DNA from: Gymnothorax reevesii
Taxonomy: Eukaryota; Chordata; Actinopteri; Anguilliformes; Muraenidae
DNA length: 64,000 nucleotides
Assembly: GCA_029721435.1 (NCBI GenBank)
Contig: CM056576.1
Location: forward strand, 112,076,666 to 112,140,665
Reading direction: 5' to 3'
Made by a program: the position numbers and the translations under genes. This document shows, in pieces, positions 32,837-44,240 of the stretch. Numbering within the stretch: the first letter of the stretch is position 1; each line of letters opens with the position of its first letter. Below the pieces are notes generated by a model. The model was not told the DNA's origin, searched no databases, and saw only the letters and a list, made by a program, of their open reading frames with translations.

Positions 32837-35166
32837 TGGACTCCTTGGAGTTACGTGATGAGACCGCTTCAGGGGATTTCATACTTGTACAAGGTATTGA
32901 AGGGAGGACTGTATCTGTACCCCTGCGCTCTATATTCTTGAAGTCAGATTTAGTTACAGGACAGGTAAAGGTGGGACTTATGTCAAGTCTACCTATAAAG
33001 GGTGTTTCTCTGTTGCTAGGCAATGACCTGGCTGGGGGCAAAGTAGTTCCCCCTGTACATCTTACTTCACAGCCGAGCACTGAAAATGGGGATGAGGACC
33101 CATCTCTGTATCCTTCTTGCGCAGTGACTCGTGCTATGGCCAAGAAGGCTAAAGAAGATGATGTTGTGGTGCCGTCCAGTACATTGAATAGTCAGGACTC
33201 AGGTGGTTCGCCTCATGACTCTGATTGGCCTACTATGGTTTCTCCGTTTGAGGACTTATCAGATACTTTTATCAGTTCTCTATTCAGCCAGCCGGATGGG
33301 TCTGGTGATTCTGATGTGTCTGGAGACTTGTCTCTGTCCAGAAAGCGGTTGATTGAGGAGCAAACTAATGATCCTGAAATTGGTGTACTAAAGAGGAGAG
33401 CCCTTCCTGAAAAAGAAATAGATGCAGTTCCAGTTGGGTATTATCTCAAGGATGGTGTGTTGATGCGGAAGTGGCGCCCTCCTGATATCCCTGCCAATGC
33501 AGATTGGGCAGTGGTCAGGCAAATTGTTGTTCCGAAGGTCTATAGGAATGAGATCTTAACAATGGCTCATAGTTTACCTTTAGGAGGTCATCTTGGTGTT
33601 AACAAGACTGTTGATAAGATCATGAAACACTTCTTTTGGCCTGGGCTTCGGAAAGACGTTTCCAACTTTTGCAAAACCTGTCACACTTGTCAGGTAGTTG
33701 GAAAACACCAGTTAGACCCACCTGTAGCTCCATTGCAGCCTATCCCAGCATTTGGGGAGCCATTCTCTAGGGTCATTGTTGATTGCGTTGGTCCATTACC
33801 CAAGACTAGATCTGGAAATCAGTATTTGTTGACAATCATGTGTGCATCTACCAGATTCCCCGAAGCCATACCTCTACGTAACATCAAGGCAACTGCAATC
33901 TCGAGGGCTTTGATAAAGTTCTTCACGTTGTTTGGTCTTCCCAGGGAAATTCAGTCAGACCAAGGTAGCAATTTCACTTCAGGATTGTTTCAGCAGGTTG
34001 TGTATGAACTAGGTGCAAAACAGATTCTTTCTAGTGCCTATCATCCAGAAAGTCAGGGTGCCTTAGAGCGGTTTCTTTCCACTCTCAAGACAATGATGAG
34101 GACTTATTGTTATGACCATGAGAAAGACTGGGATGAAGGGGTTCATTTGCTGTTGTTTGCAGCTAGAGAAGCAGTGCAGGAGTCTACTGGATTCAGTCCA
34201 TTTGAGCTAGTGTTTGGTCATGAAGTGAGAGGACCTTTGCTATTATTGAGTGAACAATGGCAAGAGGAAGAGCCGCAAATCAGTCTGTTAGACTATGTTA
34301 GCAAGTTCAAGGAAAGATTGCGTGCAGCTTGTGACCTTGCCAAAGAGAACTTGAAATCAAGTCAGGGAAAAATGAAAACTTGGTATGATCATAAGGCTAG
34401 AAGCCGTGAGTTTAAACCAGGAGAAAAGGTCCTTGTGTTGTTTCCCTTGCAGTCCAATCCATTGCAGGCAAGATTTCATGGTCCTTATGAAATTCTGACA
34501 AAACTCAATGATCTCAATTACATTGTGAAGACTCCAGATAGGAGAAAACCAAAACAATTGTGTCATATTAACATGCTAAAGCCTTATCATGACAGAAATG
34601 CTAGGGTTGCAGCTGTCGCTTCAGATTCTCCAATGGTCGAAACGTGTGAAGATGAGGGGGAGTTTCAAGATGATGAACCAAGAATTAAAGCTGAAGTTCT
34701 TTCATGTAAATTGTCAAACACTGAAGTGTTGCAAAATCTTGATGTAAAACTCCAGCTCTTAGAACCCTCACAGAGAGATCAGTTTGAAAGGTTGATCAAG
34801 AAATATGAGGATTTGTTTCCTGATGTTCCAAAGAGAGTTACTATAGCCTCTCATGATGTAGATGTTGGTGATGCCAAACCAATAAAACAGCATCCATACC
34901 GGATGAATCCTGAAAAGAGAAAGATTGCTGAGAAAGAGGTTGAGTACATGTTAAAACATGATATTATCAGACCCTCCAACTCCGATTGGAGTTCACCCTA
35001 TGTGCTAGTTCCAAAACCTGATGGAAGTACTAGATTCTGTACAGATTATCGCAAAGTCAATGCTGTAACTAGAACTGATGTGTTTCCAATACCTAGGATT
35101 GATGATTGTATTGATAGTGTAGGGCAAGCAAAGTTTCTGACCAAGATTGATTTATTGAAGGGTTAA
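32830..35166 (+). pseudogene. pol: Protease, integrase and RT N-terminus of copy 2
   Basis: A 778-codon frame. The protease remainder occupies about residues 1-80. The integrase HHCC domain has GGHLGVNKT near 250-258 and CHTC near 284-287. The catalytic core has Asp in VIVDC near 317, Asp in QSDQG at 377 and Glu in GALERF at 413, which gives D(35)E spacing with all three acidic residues present. The GPY/F module (ARFHGPYEILT) is near 547, followed by a linker absent from copy 1, then the RT fingers (FCTDYRKVNAVTRTDVFP). It ends at a stop just after LTKIDLLKG, where roughly 25 bases are lost relative to copy 1. Integrase upstream of RT is the Gmr1-type order. Confidence 0.9.
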
Positions 35167-35559
35167 TTGAAGAGCATCTCTGCTTTTGCCACACCATCTG
35201 GATTGTACCAGTATGAAGTCCTACCCTTTGGCATGAAAAATGCCCCAGCCACGTTCCAAAGGATGATACAGTCTACAATCGCCGGATTGCCACACACGGG
35301 TGCATACATTGATGACCTGATCACATGGAGTGACTCCTGGGAAGAACATCTAAAAGATTTAGAGACGTTGTTCCAGCGCCTGACCCAGGCTAACCTGACT
35401 GTTAACCTGAACAAGAGTGACTTTGGTTGTGCTACTGTCACCTATCTTGGCTACGTCATAGGCCAGGGTAAGGTGGCACCCATAAATGCTAAAGTCCAAG
35501 CCATCATGGACTTTCCAGTACCAACAACAAAAAAGCTTTGCGCCGCTTCCTTGGAATGA
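35167..35559 (+). pseudogene. pol: RT palm segment of copy 2
   Basis: After the small deletion the frame resumes with ISAFATPSGLYQYEVLPFGM, KNAPATFQ, and the catalytic YIDD (near 35305). It then carries NLTVNLNKSDFGCATVTYLG. A one-base loss in an A-rich run near 35525 shifts the frame into the terminal RASLE-like end. Confidence 0.87.
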
Positions 35560-36110
35560 TCGGGTACTACCGCAAGTTCTGCAAGAACTTTGCTGAGATT
35601 GCTCTCAGTCTAACTAACCAACTGAAGAAAGGCGTAAAGTTCACCTGGGATGATGCATGCCAGAGAGCCTTCGATCGCCTGAAGTCTCTGCTGTGTCACT
35701 TCCCCATGCTCAAATCTCCTGACTTCAACAAACCGTTCTCCATCGCGGTCGATGCTAGCGACCAAGCTTGTGGATCTGTGCTCCTACAGAGAAGTGACTC
35801 TGATGACATTGAGCATCCCGTGGCATACTTCTCCAGGAAGTTCAATCGCCACCAAAGGAACTATTCCACAATAGAGAAGGAACTGTTGGCTCTGGTCCTT
35901 TCTTTACAACACTTTGAGGTTTATGTTTGTACAGGACAAAAGCCAATGATTGTGTACACTGACCACAATCCGTTAACGTTTTTGAGTAAGATGAAAAACA
36001 AGAATCGGAGATTGTTGAATTGGAGTTTGATTTTACAGGAGTTTGACTTGGAAATTAAGCATGTGAAGGGTACAGACAATGTAATTGCTGATTGCTTATC
36101 CCGTGTTTGA
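35538..36110 (+). pseudogene. pol: RT thumb/connection and RNase H of copy 2
   Basis: RRFLGMIGYYRKFCKNFAEI, then the RNase H domain with SIAVDASDQACGSVL, YSTIEKELLALV and IVYTDHNPLTF acidic motifs. It ends with KGTDNVIADCLSRV and a natural stop. The C-terminus is undamaged and marks the true end of pol. Confidence 0.88.
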
Positions 36111-36233
36111 ATGTGTATATATATATCATGTGTTTGAATATTGTATGATATGTATATATAGACAAGTGTTCACTTAACCATTTTGTATTGAAAAGAAAAA
36201 TTTTGCCTTTATGAGTCAAAATTTTTCCCTTTT

Positions 36234-36243
36234 GGAATGGAGG
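36234..36243 (+). other. Polypurine tract of copy 2
   Basis: GGAATGGAGG directly precedes the 3' LTR, preceded by a T-rich stretch. Identical to copy 1. Confidence 0.75.
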
Positions 36244-36742
36244 TGTAATGTGAATATAGGCCACTAGATGGCAGTATTTACCTTTTTTTTTTGTTAAGCT
36301 CAGACTGGAGTCATGTTTAGACATGTCCTGGACATGTCTGGGGCAAGTCTCAGAAAGTTAAAAAAAAGAGGTCTAAATGTGGGTGGGGTCTGCAAAAGAG
36401 TATATAAGGAAAAGAATTGAGACAGTAAAGGAGTAGGAGAAATTGCAAGAAGATGACCAGACCTGCCATTCTGTTCAAGACCTGTGACGTTTCTTTTGTG
36501 GATTTCTTTGCCTGTGTTTGAGCATTTTCTTCATCCAGGACATCACCAAGCCACCCCACCAAAAAGGGACTGTAATTATTTCTGTTTTTTCTTATTTATC
36601 AATCTTGGTCTTAAGTTGTAGGTTGTTATTAGTCTTTGTCTTTGTTAAAAATTAAAGGTGTTTTAGTTGTTAAAACTGTGTTTGTCATCCCTTGCTGTTG
36701 CTGTTGTGTTATAAATGTAATAACAAATTAGGGGCCATAACA
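36244..36742 (+). repeat. 3' LTR of copy 2
   Basis: A 499-bp partner of 30802-31300 that includes the same TATA box (36398-36407). Flanked on the right by the ATAT target duplication. Confidence 0.9.
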
Positions 36743-36746
36743 ATAT

Positions 36747-38335
36747 GAACCATTGGTGACTTGACAGTTAGCTGGAGCGGCAAAGAAACTTTGGGTTTGT
36801 CAGTGTCAGAAGGTTCGAATGAAATGGATAATTCAGAAACCGATGGAAAAGCGAGCATGGAGGAAACGGTGAGAAACTTTATTTGTACAAGCCCTATGCG
36901 TCAGAGGCTGACGATGAAAACACAGATAGTGACAGTGACCAAGGTGCTGCCAGCCAGCCGTGTGGTATATCTGTTGACTTGATGTGACTGAACAATGTCG
37001 AATGGTATAATAAAAAGTGGCATCTCGGTTGTCATAATTGTCATCTCTTCCTGTAGAACTAACATGAAATATTATGAGGTTGCCTGCGTGCGCATCAGAC
37101 GGCGATGAAAGCTGCGATGGAAATGAGTTCCTTTCGAGTTTCGTACCCCCCTCCCCTAGGACACAGGTTAAACTGGGATTTGTAGAGACTCTGTGATTGT
37201 GGGACGGTTTTGGTGTTATTGATAGATATTTTTATGGAAAATGCGTTACAGCTATGCGTTGTCTGTTAAAAATGACATTTTTTCTCAAATTTCTGAAAGC
37301 AGTGTTTTAATGGGACAGGGGCAAAGATGAAGCTGAGGAAAGGAGTAGCCGGAGTTAACAAGCGCTTCCTTTTTACAACGTATAAGGATTTTTGTTGACG
37401 TTCCTTATGACAGGGAAAACTTCCAAGCACATATCTTATTTGAGGGTCATTAAAAGCCTCGGTCACGTTAACTTAACTTTTCTGCTTGCACTTAAATGTT
37501 GACACTGAGTCACATTTCGATCGTCCCATTAGTCAGTGTGCCGCTTTTCATCCTCCAAAAAGCACATATTTAGGGATGTCAATGTCAAAATGTCAATGCC
37601 AAAATAACACCGACTCGCATGCAACACATCAGTGAACGGAACCGGCGCCGCTATGCTCTTTGTTTTGAACTCAGGCAAGGCTGAAGTTTCCTGGTTAGTA
37701 CGCCGACCTAGCAACAGTAACAATGGGAGGCGGGGCTTGGGATCAGTCAATTAGGTGAGAGAACGCAATAAAGAGGCGATTCTCTCTGCTTGAGAACGTG
37801 GCCTCTTTCACCAAAATCTGTATGTGTGCGCTCGACAGCACTTTAGAAGAAGAGCACTTCAAAAAGAAAGCGAATGTGACAATTGGACGTTGCGTGAGGG
37901 GGGCGTGTCTGTGACATTCAAAGATGTGTGTGGCAAGCCAAGATAGGAATTCTCCTCCCGTGGCAAAAATAGCATATCGCTACTTTACCGTAGAGAGAGC
38001 CGATCTCTACATGCCTACGCAGTGGAACAGAAGAAGCTTCCGATCCCAGCGCTACAAGAGACAGCGTACAAAAGAACCGGTAGAGGCACAGACAACCTTT
38101 GGGAGGTTGAGAGAACAAGGTATCTAAGGGTCTAAAAAGCAATACGCTACTAGCCTTGCGTCTACTGAACAGGTAAGCTGTGTTTTATTCTGTAGTAGTA
38201 TTATTATTAGTAGGCACTCACATATCTGCTAGATGGCGAGCCTGAGTTTATCTAACGCTCATGAGAGGCGCTACTCGTTGACCTCCGCAGGACAGTCGCT
38301 GCACGGGGTACCCTATCTTATACAGTAAATCATAC
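36747..38335. other. Unrecognised sequence with an acidic open stretch
   Basis: A plus-strand open stretch near 36870-36990 encodes LYLYKPYASEADDENTDSDS and is followed by VEWYNKKWHLGCHNCH. This faintly resembles the acidic/zinc-like N-terminal segment of proteins carried by some fish transposons, but it is too short and broken to claim. The rest has no recognised feature. Confidence 0.3.
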
Positions 38336-40084
38336 TATAATTTGAGGAACGTTTGTCTGTCTGTCTGTCTGTTTGTCCCCCCTACTCCTCTGAGGTCCTC
38401 TGACGGATCTTCACCAAACTTGGTGGGTCTATGTAGGTTGTCCCTGGAATTGTCCTTGAGGGGTTAGTTTTTTGAAAGGTCAAGGTCACTGGGGTCAAAG
38501 GTCAATTTTTCGCATCTCTCATCTCCCTGGACAGATTCTCATGAAAGTTGGTACGTGGACGTAGGTCGTCACAAGAAATGACCGCGAGAGCTTGGGAAAT
38601 GATCTCCGTCGGTTCAGCAAACCTGAATTTAAAACCTGAATTTTTCTCAAATGCAAATTGCGCCTTCTTGAGTCTGTGAGCCGGTGAAGTTGCGGTGATA
38701 ACGAAGCAGTATCGTTCAGTATCGATCAGTATCGTTTTGTATTATCACTTTCATTTCAAAGTTCTCGATGTTTTCTAATGTTGTTGTAACAGCTTCTCTG
38801 AATTCCATGCGAGAGTTGAGATATTTTGATCCAAAGTTGACGTGTCTGCTGGTGTTTGTAAAATGGAGCACATGACTCTTACCTCACAATATCATTTCCT
38901 TTTTATTTAAAAATATTTTCCCTTTAATTATGAAATGTTGGTTGACGCTATAAAATGATGTGTAATTTTATATTCTTTGAAGTAAGTTTGAATGTGTTGC
39001 TTATATGAATGCATGGGTCACAGGTTCACCTATAAGGATAGGCATTAGAAAATATGGGATTTTGGATAAACTTTGAGTGCCAGTAGCTTCTCAGCTGTTC
39101 AACATAGATACACCAACACATACTGTATGTCAAAATTTTTTTGCTTGATCCACGCTACAAGATGGAGTTATTTCCAAGGTCATAGCTCCAATGTTGAAAA
39201 ATTATGCCTATTATTAGTGCTGTTGGTGGTTTTAATCCAGCTAATGTTTGTTTATAAATTTACAGTCGTCAGTTGTGTTCGACTACAGCTTGATAAGTTG
39301 TGTAGCAGCAAAACTAGGTAGCAACTGGTATTTGTTCTGGTAAAGGGAGGCTGTTGTATAACTGGGCAATGGCATGTATTCGTATGATAAAAAAAATAAA
39401 GCATGTTTTGAAAGGGCTTGCAGAAAAGTGTTTTTGTATGGACGATTATGATTTTTTTCTGTAACAACGATCTCCTCACCATACTCATACCTAAGTTTCT
39501 GCATGGATGTAATGTGTCGTTAGTTTTGTAATGTAATGTTTTCAGTATGGCTTTCACACGACAATCAGTGAGAGTGTTTGTTTATTTCGTACTTATATTG
39601 TAACTGGGTCTCAATCTCTGCCTCTTTTGGAAACTGTTGCACGTTCGTTTGTGGGTTTGGGATGTGGGGCGGGAACTGCTGACTTAAGCTAGGGGCAGGA
39701 AACCAGCCAAAAAGACCAAATCAGTTACAGCAGCTTGTTTTTGGGGGCGTTACTGTGAACGGTGTCACATTGGCTTGATATCAGGAATTTGTCTATCCAT
39801 GTCAATGATGAATTAAAGTGAAAATTTGCTGTTCAAAGGTCTCAATTCCTTTTGCACAATTTCCCTATAAGCCTGGGGTGTAATAAGCTGAAGAAAATGT
39901 TTCCGATTTGAAATGTATTTTTTTAGGGGAGAGAAGGATTGCACAACACAATTGGAAAATTGCTGAGCACGGCATTATTACAAATGTGAAAAATAGGACT
40001 AGGGGTCCAGTAGCTTACTGGCAAGTAATCTTATAGTGATGATACAAGTTAAGAAAATTTTACGTGAAGTTTGACATTGAAATA

Positions 40085-41590
40085 ATTGAAGGTCAATTCC
40101 AAGGTCACTAAATAAAAGTTCACATACATGTAGAAGACCTCCTGTTATATAATTGTAAACTCTGAAACAGCTTTGGTGATACAAGTCGCTGAAAATTCAA
40201 GATGCTAAATTGCAAATTAAAGGTCACAGAAGGTAAAGTATAGGTCAGTAAATGGACTTCATATACGACTTTCTAAATGTCCACACACAAACCTTGGCTC
40301 AATCTGTGACCATTTTGGTGATAGAAGTCATTGTAATTCCACAGTTGAGCATGACCCTCAAAGGCCTATGACAGTCAAGTTGAATGTCACCAAATGAAAG
40401 TTCATATGTTACTTCTTAGATGTCAGTAATTCAAACCTAGGCTCCATCTGTAACCATTTTAGTGATACATGTCACTGAATCTTCCCTAGGTCACATTTGA
40501 CCTTCGAAGGTCAATACGAAGGTCACCAAATGAAAGCTCATACATGACTTCCTATATGTCACTAATACAAACCTCAGGTCTATCTGTGACCGATTTAGCA
40601 ATACAAGCCATTGTAATTGAATTATGTCAAGTTTGACCTTCAAAGATCACCAACAGTCAATTTGAATGTCACCAAATGAAAGTTCTTATGGGACTTCCTT
40701 TTAGTCTGTGATACAAACTTAGGCTCTATCAGTGACCTTTTTAGTGATAGAAGTCATAGAATTTTCACTTGGTCAAGTTTGACCTCAAAGGTCAATATGA
40801 AGGTCACCAAATGAAATTCCATTTTTAACTTCAGATATGTCTCCAATACAAACTTATACAATATGTAATGATTTTGCTGATATAAGTCATTGAAATTTCA
40901 CTGTAAAGTTTAGCTGTTGAAAGTCACTGAAGGTCAAGTTCAAGGTCGCCAAATGAAATTTCAGGCATGACTTATAATATGCCCACAATACAAACCTAAG
41001 CTCATTCTATAATAGTTTTGGTGACAGAAGTCATTGAAATTTTGCTGTGTGAAGTTTGACCTTCAAAGGTCGCCAAAGGTCGAGTTCAAGGCCACCAAAA
41101 GAATATTCATATATATGACTTCTTATAAGTGTTTAATACGCGTTCCCAATCTTCGATATTTTGTAGCCTAGAAGCCTTTTAAAATTGTAACATTTTGCTT
41201 TGACCTCAAGTTTGCTTTGACCGTTCAAGGTCATCTGAGGTCAACTTCCACACAACCTTTCTATAGGTTGACTATGCAAACTTAATATCTATCTGCAACC
41301 ATTTTGCTTGCACAGGCCATTTTGCCCATTCTCCATAATGGCCAATGTTAAAGTACAGCGCCCCCACAAGACCCACTTCCGTTCATTCAATCGAAATGGC
41401 ACTCGCACTGTGCATAAAGTGTATCAAGATGAGCTGATTGCCAGATTTAGAAAAAAATTTTATCAGACAGTTTTTGAGAAATAATTTTTTGAAATTTCAA
41501 GTCCTGTCTTTTGACATTGTTAATATTTTTTTTGACCTTTCAAAGTCATCTGTGATCAACTTTAACATAGCCAATGTATAGATCATATGT
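40085..41590 (+). repeat. Tandem array of about 141-bp units with AGGTCA half-sites
   Basis: The motif GGTCACCAAATGAAAGTTCA and variants recur near 40103, 40243, 40387, 40521, 40663, 40802, 40945 and 41091, a spacing of 134-146 bp. Each unit also carries a GACTTCCTAnATGTC-like block, an AATACAAACCTAGGCT-like block and a TGACCTTCAAAGGTCA-like palindrome. Two longer, more diverged units follow to about 41590. Units are clearly diverged, so the array is old. Confidence 0.75.
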
Positions 41591-42021
41591 GACTTCCTAA
41601 ATGTCGGTAATACAAACCTAATCTGAATATGCAACCATTTGGCCTACACAGGCCATCTTGCATATTCATAAAGTACAGCGCCCTCACTAGACCCACTTTT
41701 GTCGATTCAATCAAAATGGCGCTCGCACTGTACATTGACCGTACCAAGGGAAGTTGATTGCCTGATTTAGAAAAATATTTAACACGCGCTTTTTGAGAAA
41801 TAATTTTTTTGAAATTTCTCAGTCCTATCTTTTGGGGCCATGGGGGCCAAAATTTCAAGGGCCCATAAGAGACAAAAACAATTCAATCAATAATAATAAT
41901 CAAAAAAACATTTGGAGATATAGTCTAGTATGTTATGGCAAATTTCCAAAAAAATTCATCAGGCCAAAAAAAAGATAAAAAATTTTCTGGACGACGGACG
42001 CCGGCCACCACGGCACGACAA

Positions 42022-42052
42022 TAGCTTATTGGCCCATAGAGCCGGTAAGCTA
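42022..42052. other. Terminal hairpin
   Basis: TAGCTTATTGGC and GCCGGTAAGCTA can pair around the loop CCATAGA. Located at the end of the AGGTCA-rich repeat. Confidence 0.5.
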
Positions 42053-42055
42053 AAA

Positions 42056-42344
42056 AAGGCATTTGCACACTCATGGCCATGACGCAATAAAAAATTTACC
42101 AAATTATTCAGTCACCAACACTTCAGCATAAGAAGCGTTGGTAATTTAATAAATTCATTACTATCACACAGTGGCAACGAGGGTGCAACTGCCATTTCCC
42201 TGTAAATGTAGCCATTTTTTTGAACACTCAAAATATTTTGATGAAATGCAATCTTAAAATAAATTGCATTGCTCTGTAGAACCTGAATATTTGATTTGGC
42301 TCACAATATATGTCAAAAATCATATTGTTGGAGAACGTGCCCAT
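42056..42344. other. Anonymous sequence
   Basis: Nothing recognised. Confidence 0.4.
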
Positions 42345-43937
42345 TACGCGGGTAAAATCTGAATGTTTGGGTGACACAATCCAGAGCGAGCAGTTAACTT
42401 TCATAATCCTACAGCCTGCCGGTGAGAGTGGCATCCTTTGTTCTGTTCACAGTAGGAAGCCGGAGCCATTACGTCCAAGCTGCCCAGTGTTCCTCAGAGT
42501 TCCATCACTGGTCCCATTGAAATTTAAGCCCAGTTATATTAATCTGCTTAAAACAATCTAAATCTCTGTCAAATTCATATTATGTTTATGTTCAATATCC
42601 TAGAAAGGAACCTCATATATATTTATCACACTATTGGGCTATAATACTCCATTTTAAAGCTTTTACATGACAACTGCATCATTTTAGCACATATTCCCAT
42701 CATATTTGGTCTTCTTATTCTCGGGGAAATCTAAGGAATTGAATGAAACATGTTTTATTTCCCTTGAGATTATGTTTCACTCTCTTTTTGGAAAGCTCCT
42801 GAAAAGCTGGTCAGAATTTGCGCAGGCAATTGCCCTGGTGGTAACACCTTCGCGAGTGCAACTCTGATTTGGCCTCTACCTTGTTCGGAGGCGTGGCCTT
42901 GGTTCTTCAAAAGTACGAGATCCTAACTGGGCGGGTCTCTTCTTTCCTGTCCCTTCTTTGTCAACATCTGACGCGCGTAGGTAAGTGGATGAAGTCACGT
43001 TACCTTGTTCCGGAGCGAGGGGGCATCTGAGTTCTCCCCGACCACGTGGGGCGACTTTAGCTCCGCGTGGCCATTCATCTTTTCCAGGTATGAAAATATT
43101 CTAAATCCTTCTAAATTATATGTAACTGGTTATTGGCTTAGCGTTGATTTGTTTGATCCAAGTTGTGCCTACCTGGTGAATAAATTATTGTTATTCCTTT
43201 TTCAGCTTGCGTGATTTTCCTTGATTTGTAACACTCGTATATTCTAGCCTTGTTGCGATCCGGGATCTAAGGGGAAATTCCTACCAAGACATGTGTAGGT
43301 AACGATACTTCTAAGTTAGATTTGGGATTATGTTCTACCCCTTAAGGATTTATGGAATACCGGCTCTTAAGGTTTAGCTATTAAAGATACCCTTGGGTGT
43401 ATATTTTATTCATATGCCGGTATCTGGTTGATCTTTCTAAGGAGCCCTTGGGTATATATAAATCTGGGTTCTTGATACGTTCACGCTCAGTGCTATTTTG
43501 TTTAAGCCTTATGCTGCTATCAAAGTAGTCCCGTTTAACCAATGGACTTATCGTCCAATTGATTCCAGAACAGTTGCGTTTAATTAACCCTGGGGACGTA
43601 TTTACTGAGCAATGTTAGTTTGCGCTGCCGTATCTGATGGCAGATTTGTCTCGAAATCCACGCAGGTGTTCCCTAAATTATCAATTCTAATTCTAATTTG
43701 GAGTCAGATATTTTACGAGGATACAAATAAATTTGGTATGCTAACTGTTTGATGGAGTCAGATTGATTGTAACCGTTGCGTTTCTATGCCCCGTCCAAAG
43801 ACGGTGAAGATTATTCATTTTATTGTGATTCACCCCAGCCAGAAGAATGCTCTCATTAAAGTTAGACCAAGAGAACACGTGATGCCTTCACCCATAGCAA
43901 TGTCCCTCGTTGGTTATTGTTTTGTGGGGTCTTACAG
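42345..43937 (+). repeat. Unclassified 1.6-kb interspersed repeat, copy B
   Basis: Diverged but collinear with 13850-15418. It holds AATCTAAATCTCTG (42555), TTTGGTCTTCTTATTCTCGG, GTGAATAAATTATTG, AATTCTAATTCTAATTTGG, GGAGTCAGATTGATTGTAAC and TTGTTTTGTGGGG. An AATAAA sits near 43178. No coding frame. See copy A for possible classes. Confidence 0.6.
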
Positions 43938-43989
43938 CTCTGCTGAAATAAAAAATTCTGAAACAGCAGATGGATTTCAGAGAAAGTGT

Positions 43990-44240
43990 TCGATTAATTA
44001 ATTATTACCCCGCCCCACCCGAAGGGTAAGGGCAAGGGGTATTGTTTTTGGTTCAGTTTGTTTCCATGTTTGTGCGATTGTTTCTGTGTTTGTTGGTTTG
44101 TTAATAACTTGGCAGCAAAACTAATGGTCAGATTCACCCCTCATTCAGTTTAGGGATTGCCTCTGACCCAAAATACCCAATAGAATTTCGGAATAGTAGG
44201 TCAAAGTATGTGCAAGGGGCGGAGTTCATTGTGCCTGGCA
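43990..44240. repeat. Dispersed repeat fragment with CCGCCCC hairpin start
   Basis: TTACCCCGCCCCACCCGAAG and GGGCAAGGGGTATTG form a potential hairpin, followed by GTTTGTTT-rich sequence. I recall this layout from dispersed fish repeats. The other end was not found. Confidence 0.35.

Larger units (their letters stand above)
30802..36742 (+). mobile_element. Gmr1-like Ty3/gypsy LTR retrotransposon, copy 2
   Basis: A complete LTR-to-LTR element with both 499-bp LTRs, flanked by ATAT on both sides (30798-30801 and 36743-36746). Order: LTR, primer-binding site, gag, zinc knuckle, protease, integrase, GPY/F, reverse transcriptase, RNase H, polypurine tract, LTR. By eye the LTRs differ at only two positions, so insertion is very recent. 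The coding region nevertheless has two frameshifts near the gag/protease region, a small RT deletion ending in a stop, and a further RT frameshift. It cannot encode its own full enzyme set. Confidence 0.93.
38340..42055 (+). repeat. Long AGGTCA-rich repeat, possible Helitron-like or other DNA element
   Basis: It begins with a GTTT/GTCT-rich stretch (38350-38378) followed by GATCTTCACCAAACTTGG and GGTCAAGGTCACTGGGGTCA. It contains the tandem array described separately and ends with the hairpin TAGCTTATTGGCCCATAGAG...GGTAAGCTA (42022-42052) before AAAAA. Related terminal hairpins are common in repeats of fish and molluscs. No coding potential was found. The unity of the element and its class are inference. 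Confidence 0.4.
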
